Assembly: GCA_018303625.1 (NCBI GenBank)
Contig: JAGVXV010000003.1
Span: forward strand, 1 to 57,082
From: Candidatus Woesearchaeota archaeon
Lineage (GTDB): Archaea; Nanobdellota; Nanobdellia; Woesearchaeales; GW2011-AR4
DNA: 57,082 nucleotides
Direction of reading: 5' to 3'
Part shown: one piece after another, positions 14,639 to 23,200 of the stretch
Layout: each line of letters opens with the position of its first letter
Position numbering within the stretch: the stretch's first letter is position 1
The notes under the pieces: model-generated
What the model saw: the letters and a program-made list of their open reading frames with translations, nothing else
Database searches by the model: none
Told to the model about the DNA's origin: nothing
Program-made: the position numbers and the translations under genes

Positions 14639-15757
14639 TTATTGCACTTGTACAATTTCCCCTGATGCCAAGTCTTTGTAAGTTCCCAAACTTTCAGGCT
14701 TTCTCATGACATACCAGCCATCACCCTCAATAGTGCCAACGCTTTGCCATACCTGGACAAAAGCAGGATACTCCGAAACCTCTGGCGACAATAGAAGCGC
14801 AGGAACTTTTTCTATATTGTACTTCGCAATTAATTCCCTGACCTCATTTGAAGAAACATCATAAGCCTCTTCTTCATTTACAAAAACCCCGAACCTTGGA
14901 AGTATCTGCTTGTTTATACTGACATCATAGCATTCCCCGCATGAGCTGTCATCAAGCAGGATTATTTTTACCAAGCCAATAACTTTTCCCTGTTTTAAAT
15001 CCCTATAAGGCGCTGATGTGGCATGCAACGCATAAAAGCCATTTTTCTCTTCAGCAAGCTGCTGAATTTGCTCTTTAACATCATAATAATTAACTTCGTT
15101 TGATATTAATATTGCTGGAATTCTGCTGATGTCAAACCTGTTAATAAGCCCTATGCCTTCACTGGAAAAATACTCATAGGTCTTTTCTTCTGTTATTGCA
15201 ACACCTGACTGTTTCAAGGCATCTGCAACCTGGCTTAACGGTATGCATTCCTCACACAAAGAATCCACAACATTTATTACCGAGACTTTTCCTACAACTC
15301 TAGACAAAGTAACATCATAGTATGGGGGCTTTAGGCTCGTAAAAACCACATTTTTTTCATCTGGAAAATCTCCGATATTGCCAAAAAAAGACTTTAGCTG
15401 CTCTGTCTTGTTTGTTTCCCCTGAAATTATTAATGTCGGAATTTTTTCAATATTATACTTATCTATAATTTCTTTTGCATAATTCTCATTTAAGTAAATA
15501 GTTCTTTCTTCAGTCACATTGACATTCTGCTTTTTTATGCTTTCCAATGCAGTTTCTATGTCAAAGCATTCTTCGCAGTCAGAAAGCAATATTTTTGTCA
15601 CTTCTAATTTGGCGGGCCTTAGAAACTCTTTAGCTATTTCTTTTGCCTCATTAACCTTTTCTGCCCTGCCTTGAATAATGTAAATATTCATTAAGGATAT
15701 TGCTCCTATTAAGGCAAGCATCACATATAGCAATACCTCTACTCTGTTTTTTTTCAA
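14639..15757 (-). CDS. Exported protein with three thioredoxin-like domains
   Basis: One membrane anchor is followed by three tandem thioredoxin-like repeats of about 105 residues. Each has its own CxxC (LSDCEEC near residue 62, SLCEEC near 167, SSCGEC near 273) and, about 50 residues later, a cis-Pro strand (EKIPTLIIS, SRIPAILIS, EKVPALLLS). All three keep both Cys, so three active redox sites would face outside. The TTG at 15757 follows GGGAG at good spacing. GTG at 15766 lies within that signal. It sits between an MVGGC gene and an NTF2-like gene and is a candidate to oxidise or reduce their thiols. Confidence 0.8.
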   Translation of the reverse strand: MKKNRVEVLLYVMLALIGAISLMNIYIIQGRAEKVNEAKEIAKEFLRPAKLEVTKILLSDCEECFDIETALESIKKQNVNVTEERTIYLNENYAKEIIDKYNIEKIPTLIISGETNKTEQLKSFFGNIGDFPDEKNVVFTSLKPPYYDVTLSRVVGKVSVINVVDSLCEECIPLSQVADALKQSGVAITEEKTYEYFSSEGIGLINRFDISRIPAILISNEVNYYDVKEQIQQLAEEKNGFYALHATSAPYRDLKQGKVIGLVKIILLDDSSCGECYDVSINKQILPRFGVFVNEEEAYDVSSNEVRELIAKYNIEKVPALLLSPEVSEYPAFVQVWQSVGTIEGDGWYVMRKPESLGTYKDLASGEIVQVQ

Positions 15758-15777
15758 TCCAACCACTCCCTAATTCA

Positions 15778-15987
15778 TTAACAGCCGCCAACCATTGAAG
15801 GCAGATTTTCCAAACTGGCGGGAGTTGAAACTCCAGAACTTACACCAGTCGCGCTTGGAGCTGCGCTGCCTCCAGATGTTACAACAACCGGATTGTTGCT
15901 TAAAGACACCAACTGCACTGCCTGAACAACTGTTGTCAGGACTAAAACAGTTATCAGCACAATCAGCAAAATTTCTTTTCTTTCCAT
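15778..15987 (-). CDS. Small membrane-anchored protein ending MVGGC (copy 3)
   Basis: It reads MERKEILLIVLITVLVLTTV, then VQAVQLVSLSNNP, a Ser/Gly/Ala/Thr-rich linker and the end LPSMVGGC. The plan is identical to the small proteins at 10226 and 10425, and the sole Cys is again terminal. The codons for the Gly-Gly pair (GGC GGC) do not form a ribosome site here, unlike the other copies, so the motif is kept for the protein. The gene itself has a good GAGGTG ribosome site. It lies between the Cys-domain fusion and the triple thioredoxin. Confidence 0.75.
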   Translation of the reverse strand: MERKEILLIVLITVLVLTTVVQAVQLVSLSNNPVVVTSGGSAAPSATGVSSGVSTPASLENLPSMVGGC

Positions 15988-16005
15988 TTTTTCACCTCAA
16001 AAATT

Positions 16006-17244
16006 TTAAACTTGAGCCTCTAATAGGATTCTTTTGACAGTAGGACCTGGATACCACAAGGCATACCATCTTGCCATCTCCCCATAAATTTCCTCATCAG
16101 AGTAGCTGCTGCCGTAATTTTTAATGAACCACTTTGCCATGCCTTGTGCTGCCAGTGAATGCGCGCAGCCGCATCTTGTTATTATTGTCGGGTTTTGCGG
16201 GCTTCCGCAGCAGTAATCGCATGTAAATGAATTCACAATTCTGCCCCATCTCTGCTCTTCCTGCGGGCTTAATTGTATTGCTCTGCCTTTTGCCCATAGG
16301 TTTTGCGCTGTTATAGGATCGTCAAAGCTTACTCCTGCTTGCTGCCCATACCAAGGAGTTCCGCTTGGCACAACATTATTCACTAAATCCTGGGCAGCAT
16401 TCCCTGTCAAGGGCTTCATTTGAAGCTCGCTTATGGTTGGAATGGGCTTTACCTTTGATCTGTAGCCTTGTATTGCAGGCTGCTCGCCCTGAGCCAAAGG
16501 CATTGGCTTCAAGGTTATTTTCGGGCCATATTCAAAACTTCCCAAATTGGCTGTGCCTCCAGATACTGAAGATAAAGCAGTTGTCGCAAATGCCTTGGGT
16601 ATCATTAAATTGTTAAAAACAAGCAAAAGTGTCAGAACAACAAGGCTGCCAAAAGCTATATTGTTTTTGTATAAGAACATTTCCTTATTTTTATCATGCC
16701 TCTCAACCTTTACCTCGCAGCTTTTGCATTTTTTGCTGTGAATACTATCGGCTTTGAAATAAACAGCCATTCCAAGCAATCCAATAGAAGCAACTTTTAA
16801 AAAGCCAAGATACGGCGTTAAAAAGGCAGTAGGAATGTTAAGCAGTGTGCTTCCAAAAGCAACTATTCCTATGCTTTGGCATACTGGGCATATTGCCCCT
16901 ACAATTCCTGCAAATCCACCGCCAACCCCGCCTATTGAAGATGCTGAAGCAAGCTTACTCCTTCTCTCATACAAGAACAACGATAAAAAAATGGATGTAA
17001 GGGCAGAAACAGCAATGACAAACAGGTAATCAAAAAATCCAATGCCGGATAGCCTGTTAATTCCAAAGTCTATAATAGGTATTTTCCAGAATCCATACAG
17101 GAAACTGTAAACTATCAAAAAAGCAGTTATAGATATCAGTAGAATTTTCTTGCTTTCTTCCCTTTTTAGAATTTCAATACTGGTTGAGAGAATATTTTCC
17201 TTTTTCTCTTCTTTCATGGCTTTGTGTTTTCCTTCTGATTCCAT
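16006..17244 (-). CDS. Polytopic membrane protein fused to C-Y-C-C-G/C-G-C-A-H-S domain
   Basis: The first 220 residues hold about six membrane helices with GGVGGGFAGIVGAICPVCQSIG, a Cys pair in a helix, and a cytoplasmic or outside loop KKCKSCEVKVERHDKN. A Pro-rich linker (LKPMPLAQGEQP) leads to the domain FTCDYCCG...RCGCAHSLAAQGMAKWF...MARWYALWYPG, shared with 10681-11355. Thus the Cys domain occurs once fused to a transporter-like unit and once on a single-helix anchor with an MVGGC tail. No known family covers the fusion. It begins the operon 17244 to about 12066, suggesting a metal or thiol export complex. Confidence 0.7.
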   Translation of the reverse strand: MESEGKHKAMKEEKKENILSTSIEILKREESKKILLISITAFLIVYSFLYGFWKIPIIDFGINRLSGIGFFDYLFVIAVSALTSIFLSLFLYERRSKLASASSIGGVGGGFAGIVGAICPVCQSIGIVAFGSTLLNIPTAFLTPYLGFLKVASIGLLGMAVYFKADSIHSKKCKSCEVKVERHDKNKEMFLYKNNIAFGSLVVLTLLLVFNNLMIPKAFATTALSSVSGGTANLGSFEYGPKITLKPMPLAQGEQPAIQGYRSKVKPIPTISELQMKPLTGNAAQDLVNNVVPSGTPWYGQQAGVSFDDPITAQNLWAKGRAIQLSPQEEQRWGRIVNSFTCDYCCGSPQNPTIITRCGCAHSLAAQGMAKWFIKNYGSSYSDEEIYGEMARWYALWYPGPTVKRILLEAQV

Positions 17245-17375
17245 TTTGCTGTAATTATCAATACTTATTAATATTTTATTCCTTAAAACTGAATTTTAAT
17301 AATTAAACTTTTATAATGTATTTGATATATAAACCTTATCTTAAAAACAAAGAAAAGTATAAGGCTTTGTTTTGC

Positions 17376-17414
17376 CTGAAAAGGCTTATTTGGGTTTATT
17401 ATCGTTCATAAGGG
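17376..17414. repeat. 39-nt intergenic repeat, copy 1
   Basis: The sequence CTGAAAAGGCTTATTT and onward to CGTTCATAAGGG matches 36 of 39 positions with 35866-35904. Both copies lie between the 3' end of a minus-strand gene (here lgt) and the promoter region of the next. Here the start forms a small GCCT-GAAA-AGGC hairpin. It could be a 3' UTR element, a terminator or a small RNA. Confidence 0.6.
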
Positions 17415-17436
17415 ATTATTTTTGCTTTTTTATTAA

Positions 17437-18204
17437 TTAAAGTACCTTATATCTCTTATGCAAAAAATAAAACCCAATTCCAAACATAATAATGCTTAAA
17501 ATCTGCCCCATTGAAAGCCAGCCAAAAAAGAAGCCAAGCTGCTCATCAGGCTGCCTGAAAAACTCGACAACGAACCTCAAAAATGAATACATTGTGACGA
17601 AAAGCCAGAAAAGAAAGCCTTTTGGCAGCTTCTTGTCCTTAACATTCCATAAAACGGCAAAAATAAAAAGATTTTTCAGGGACTCGTAAATCTGGCTCGG
17701 ATGGCGAAATCCTTCCGCATCCTGGAACTGGACAGCCCATGGCACATTTGTTATGCGGCCGTAAAGCTCGCCATTTATAAAATTCCCAAGCCTGCCCAAA
17801 GCCAAGCCCAAGGCCAGCGGGATGACAAAAATATCTGCCAATTCATAAAAATCAATTTTTCTTTTTTTTGCAAAAATTATGCCTGCAGCTACCGCTCCCA
17901 ACAAGCCGCCGTGAAAGCTCAAGCCGCCGTGCCATACGGCAAAAATTTCCAATGGGTTTGCAAGGTAGGATTTCAGATTGTAAATGAAAACATAAAAAAT
18001 CCTGGCGCCCAATATCACCCCGATTATTTCATAAAGCAGAAAGTCTGAAATGTCGTCTTTTGTAAGGCTAAGGCGCCTTTTATTTGCAAGGTATGCAAGC
18101 ATGAAATATGCAATAATAAACCCCAAAACAAAGAAAAGCCCGTAATAGCGTATTTCAAAAGGACCCAGCCTCAGAAGAACCGGATTAATATTGTGGTAAA
18201 ACAT
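17437..18204 (-). CDS. lgt: Prolipoprotein diacylglyceryl transferase
   Basis: Lgt transfers diacylglycerol to the Cys of a lipobox. The protein has about seven helices, with the opening NPVLLRLGPFEIRYYGLFF, the loop AVWHGGLSFHGGLLGA and the signature GRLGNFINGELYGRITNVPWA, all diagnostic of the bacterial enzyme. Length 255 is normal. Lgt is not the usual route in archaea, so lateral gain is likely. In the same window many exported proteins carry a lipobox (3372, 4852, 8221, 12569, 24404, 25411, 26740, 34790, 38625), giving it likely substrates. How it works with archaeal lipids is unknown. Confidence 0.93.
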   Translation of the reverse strand: MFYHNINPVLLRLGPFEIRYYGLFFVLGFIIAYFMLAYLANKRRLSLTKDDISDFLLYEIIGVILGARIFYVFIYNLKSYLANPLEIFAVWHGGLSFHGGLLGAVAAGIIFAKKRKIDFYELADIFVIPLALGLALGRLGNFINGELYGRITNVPWAVQFQDAEGFRHPSQIYESLKNLFIFAVLWNVKDKKLPKGFLFWLFVTMYSFLRFVVEFFRQPDEQLGFFFGWLSMGQILSIIMFGIGFYFLHKRYKVL

Positions 18205-18219
18205 AATGCCTTTTTGCAG

Positions 18220-19008
18220 TTATTTTTTTAAAAATTTTTCCTTTACAATTAAATAAAAATACGCCCTGTTGAAGAATATTATCAGGTAAATGACAATGCC
18301 TGTCAGTATTGTAAATACCTTTAGGTAAATATTAAAGTACATTGCATAAGACTGGATTTTGCTCAATGCAGAGCCTACCAAGTAATATACGGCAAAATAA
18401 ATGCTGAAAATAATAATGCCGCTTAAATAAATTCCTCCATAGGATTTTATGTTTGTGAAAGCTATTTTTATTGTTTTTTCCAAAATTTCCCTTATTTTTG
18501 TTAAATTAACGAACAAGGAATGCGCAATGTTTATTATTGCATAGGAAAAGAATGCAAATGGCACTAAAATCAATAAAAAAACATACGGGGCTATCTGGCT
18601 TTTGACATTAAGCAGAAGTATGCCGTTCAGCGCAATAAATATGCCAAATAAGGACAGCATTATAATAAAATTCAATAAAAGAAAGCTTCCAAACCTTTTG
18701 AAATTTATTTTTTCACTGCCAAACATTTTTTTCAGGTAATGCAGGACAATAAACTTAAAGAAAGAATAAATAACAATCAAAATCAGATAATAAGCCAGGA
18801 TAAAAGCCATCAAAGGCGCTGTTGAATATGACTGCAACGGCTGCCTGAATAAGCTTATGCCTAAAGATTCCGCAAGGTTCGTAAACAGCAATAAGGCTGC
18901 AAAAAACCATACGTCAAAGATAAAAATCAGGAATGCATTGTCTTTATTGTTTTTTAACAAGTAAAAGGTCTGCCTGAAATAGCTGGTTTTTAGTTTTTTT
19001 ATTGCCAT
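18220..19008 (-). CDS. Polytopic membrane protein, unknown
   Basis: 262 residues with about six hydrophobic helices and a Lys-rich start and end. There are no conserved charged motifs in the helices that I recognise. KIREILEKTIKIAFTNIKSYGG between helices four and five looks like an amphipathic linker of the kind seen in archaeal DUF-type membrane proteins. It starts 88 bp after the S74 fibre gene on the same strand and lies ahead of lgt. Role unknown. Confidence 0.6.
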   Translation of the reverse strand: MAIKKLKTSYFRQTFYLLKNNKDNAFLIFIFDVWFFAALLLFTNLAESLGISLFRQPLQSYSTAPLMAFILAYYLILIVIYSFFKFIVLHYLKKMFGSEKINFKRFGSFLLLNFIIMLSLFGIFIALNGILLLNVKSQIAPYVFLLILVPFAFFSYAIINIAHSLFVNLTKIREILEKTIKIAFTNIKSYGGIYLSGIIIFSIYFAVYYLVGSALSKIQSYAMYFNIYLKVFTILTGIVIYLIIFFNRAYFYLIVKEKFLKK

Positions 19009-19095
19009 TTAAAATAATAATTTCCTCTTTTGTTTTTAAATTTATTGAATTTTTAGGATAAGATGTTAAAATACTTTGTTTCTACTTTTTACTGT

Positions 19096-20211
19096 TTACT
19101 TGCTCTCCAAAGCAGCTACTCTTGCTTTTAATTCCTCTATCTGCTTTTGCTGTTCCTGCATTGCCTTTACTAAAATAGGTGTTAAGCCACCATAACCAAT
19201 GCTCATATTCCCTTCCTCTCCATAAACAATCTCAGGAACAACATTTTTTAATTCTTGTGCTATAAACCCAAAGCTATGGTTTCCTGTTTCCTTATAATCG
19301 TATTCTCTTGGCTTAATTTGCATAACTTCATTGAGTCCATATTTTGTCATATCGATTATGTTTTCTTTTAAAGATAAATCACTTTCAACAGTCCAGCATC
19401 CTGCTCCATCGCATTCTGCCTGTCCTTCAACATCTAATTCTATTCCAGAAGTAGGAGAAGTTGTGCCGATGCCGATATCACCAGTGCTGTCAATGGTCAT
19501 CCTTGTAGAGCCGTCTGCTGTTCTAAAGTAAATGTTAGGGTTAATATGCCCCAAATAAACATCATCAGCACTTAGCCCAACCATAAATATATCAGCAGTA
19601 TTAGCGGCATTTCTCGCATAAATATATCCTTCTGCGGGCAATCTTAAACTGCCTGTTGTTGCGGCATTTGCCCCTATTGATACTGCGCTCCTGACATCAA
19701 GCGCTGCTGTTGGGCTGCTTGTCCCAATCCCTACGTTGCCTGTGGGAAACACCACTCGGTTATTAGCGCCCCCATCAGCATAAACGCCAAGATATTCTGC
19801 CAGGACGCCACCGTTTGCAACTGACAAATTAAATGGATGGTTAGAGTTATATGGTGAGTGCAATGTTGCATAGTAATTAGCTGCATCAGAGCTTGTTTCT
19901 ATCCTCAGCTGCCCTGAATCGGATTTAAGCGTTAACAGCTTGCTTGGGCTCGTTGTTCCTATGCCTACCCTGTTGTTAGCTGAATCGGCATATAATGTGT
20001 TTGTGTTGACTAATAAATTGTTTGAGACATTTAAGGCGCCATTCTCTACAATTACATTACCTGCATTGATAAACAAAGCTGCCATTAAGAATAGAGCTAA
20101 CGCTAAGGTTAGCTTTAATATCGAGGTGAAAGAAAAGAATTTTGATGTTTTATTTATTGTATACTTTTGTTTTTTGTTATTTTCCATATATGCTCTATTT
20201 TCTTTTTTCAT
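19096..20211 (-). CDS. Surface fibre with C-terminal S74 self-cleaving chaperone domain
   Basis: A short cytoplasmic start and one membrane helix precede beta-rich repeats with the recurring NVGIGTSSP and RVGIGTTSP units found in tail fibres. The last 100 residues form an S74 intramolecular chaperone: SDLSLKENI holds the Ser-Lys pair, followed by GNHSFGFIAQELKNVVPEIV and a C-terminal coiled coil (MQEQQKQIEELKARVAALE). Such domains trimerise the fibre and then cut themselves off. The ATG at 20211 has a GAGGTG ribosome site. Location in a surface-protein cluster suggests an adhesin or cell-contact fibre rather than a prophage tail. Confidence 0.85.
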   Translation of the reverse strand: MKKENRAYMENNKKQKYTINKTSKFFSFTSILKLTLALALFLMAALFINAGNVIVENGALNVSNNLLVNTNTLYADSANNRVGIGTTSPSKLLTLKSDSGQLRIETSSDAANYYATLHSPYNSNHPFNLSVANGGVLAEYLGVYADGGANNRVVFPTGNVGIGTSSPTAALDVRSAVSIGANAATTGSLRLPAEGYIYARNAANTADIFMVGLSADDVYLGHINPNIYFRTADGSTRMTIDSTGDIGIGTTSPTSGIELDVEGQAECDGAGCWTVESDLSLKENIIDMTKYGLNEVMQIKPREYDYKETGNHSFGFIAQELKNVVPEIVYGEEGNMSIGYGGLTPILVKAMQEQQKQIEELKARVAALESK

Positions 20212-20239
20212 TTGTTTTCACCTCAAATAAAATTTAATT

Positions 20240-23200
20240 TTATGGGTTTCCATTTTCCGTCAAAGTTCCTTTTAGGAAAACATAACCCGTTTCATTAACA
20301 TTTATCATTAGAGTTCCATTATTTTTAATCCTAAAATCATTTCTGTTAATGTCAGAATTTATTGTTGCTTGATTTTCCTGCAAAGTTCCATCAATATACA
20401 TGCTGCCATTATTTTCAATTATTAAAACATCATTTGCATTGTTTCTTATTACAAAGGCAAAATTAGAAGTTCTTTGGAAGTTTGAGGATTGTTCTAGGGG
20501 ACCTTTAAGAACTATATTTCCTGCATCTCCGAACCATGCTATGTTGTTGCCTGTATTGTCTTTGATGAAGAATTTGTTTTGGTCGAGAAGTGTAGTTATA
20601 TTAACAGTAACAGTAAAATTACTATTGCCCCAATCGCTTTGAGAAACATTATCGTAAGCTAAACAGTTCCAGATATAATTTCCATTAGGAATATTATTTA
20701 TTGCGAAGGTTTCATAATCTACTGTTCCTGTTAATGTTTTTGTTTCATTTGATGACCAAATTCCAGAAATATTATGGTATAAGGTTATATTAGCTAAATT
20801 ATTGTCATCAGTTGCCGAGCAATTGAAGAGTATGTTTCCTGTTGTGCTTACATTGTTATTTTGTGGATTTACTAGGGTTACATTTGGAGGATCGTTCACT
20901 GGATTCACAGTCATCCTAAAGGTATCTGTATCAGTCAATGAACCAGTATCTGTAACTTTAACGGTAACATCAGAATAGCCGTACTGATTTTGGGCTGGTG
21001 TACCACAATCCACATACCTGTCTGAAACCACAGTACAACTAATCAACGAAGAGTTTGATTGAGAGTCTATAGAGAAAGTTAGCTGTGCGTCCGTATCCTC
21101 TATATCGCTGGCATTGGTGTACAAATCTATAAAGTTATCAGGTGGGGTCACATCCTCGTCTGTCGACTTGTCTGGTATTCCAGTCAAGACTGGAGCATCA
21201 TTCACAGAATTTACGGTTACCCTAAATGTATCGGTATTAGAACCCCCATCACTATCATCAACCTGAACCGTAATATCTGAATAGCCATATTGATCTTGTG
21301 CTGGAGTTCCGCAATCAACGTACCTGTTTGAATCTATGGAACAGTCTATCAACGACGAATTAGTTTCAGAAATTATTGCATATGTCATAAAAGAATCCCC
21401 ATCCTCTGTATCACTAGCATAACTATACAAATCTATCCAGTTATCTGGAGGAGTTGTATCCTCATCTGTATTTTTGTCAGGTACCCCAGATAGTGAAGGC
21501 TGGTTATTTGAAACTATTATAACATCGTTTTGTGTAGTCCAGGCAGATGTTCCTCCATCAGTATCTGTAAACATGCCACTTATATCCCAAGTTCCCAACT
21601 GAGAGTCAGCTGTTGTAGTTGTGACCGTACAATACCATCTGTGGTTACCAGAATCCCAATACTCAGTGCAATCATTCCATCCAGGATTTCCAGGTAATTG
21701 GTACTGGATGGTTGATGTTAGCTCAGATTCTGCATCTTCGGTATCAGAACCATGCAAATAGATTGTGAAACTTTGGGTTCTATATAGAGATGTTGTTGAT
21801 TTATCTAAGCTAACAACTGCTGGATTGTTATTTGAAACTGTTACAGTATTGTAATTATAAGTCCATCCAGACTCTTCTATACTATCGTTAACTTTCGTCC
21901 TAGAATCCCAAGTTCCCAATTGGTTATCGTTGATAGTTGTCGTAATATCACAATACCATCTGTGGTTTCCTGAATCCCAGTACTCTGTACAACTATTCCA
22001 CCCATCATTTGCAGGTCTTTGATATTCTATTGTAGATGTCAGACTGCTTTCAGAAGTTTCAGTGTCACTGTAGTGGGCATAGATCTTGAAGGTCTGAGTC
22101 CTGTAAAGGCTTGTTGGGGTTTGGTCCAAGCTTGTGACTGTTGGAGCATTGTTCATGTCAACACCACGATCCCAGAAAATTGGATTCATTTTTTGGAGCT
22201 CATTATAGTTGAAAGCTGGATCAAACCATCCATCCCAAAACTGAGTTATATTCCACGGATGGTTATTAGGAGCAGGATCGGGAGGATTATAGGTAGTAGA
22301 AACAGCCCATATTTCATTAAAATCTTCCCATAGAGTATCAGTGCCAGCTATATTAACAAAGTTATCTTGGTTATTATCATAAATATCCCAAAGAATAGAT
22401 GCAACTGCACCTTCAACATCATCTCCCCTAGGATTTCCCTCAAGTCCAGGAAGCTCAAGAGTCACATTCCATATTGTTTCAACATACCTATCAGAATCTG
22501 AATAATTAAAATGATCTCTAACTGCAGATTGGAAAAAATCTGGCCAACCTTCAATCCAAGCAGTTTCAGGATCTTCATGGGATGTCCACGAATGTGAGCA
22601 GGGAGGTTCCCAAGGATCATGACAATAATCCACATTCGGAGGATTTAAGTCTGCATAGTTATCCGTAATGAAATGACCATATTCATGCAGTATTACAGAC
22701 TCATCCCATTCGTCAGGGTCGCTTGAACTAGGGCCTTCTATATAGACCACGTTGTTACTATATCCTGAAAAATTATCAGAATCTGTATCAGGCCATTCTG
22801 CTCTTACTTGAGATGGAGCAGTATCAAAAATGTCCGCATACTGATATCCTTGAGTTATTGTATTGAGAATGTTATAAGCACCATCATGTGCATCTGGGAC
22901 AGCCTTATTTTCCATATTATAAGACCCATCAGGCACATCATCAACAGGTGGATCTGTTTTAGCAACATATAGATTATTATTGCTGTCTGTGACATTAACA
23001 GCAGAAGCCTCAGCTTTAACCTTTACATAAATATCTTGCCTCCCAAATAGAAAACCTTCCCAATTACTAACCGGACCGAGAGAATAGTATCCTGCCGAAT
23101 TTGTCGAACCTGTTTTGAGTAGATCATCATCCAACGGAAACAGGTCATCGTCCCACAATTCCACCGCGGCGTATTTTACTGGTTGATAAGATGCACTATC

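Noticed and set aside
19096-20211. Prophage tail gene
   Set aside because: The S74 fibre has a membrane helix at its N-terminus and no phage structural or packaging genes lie near it.
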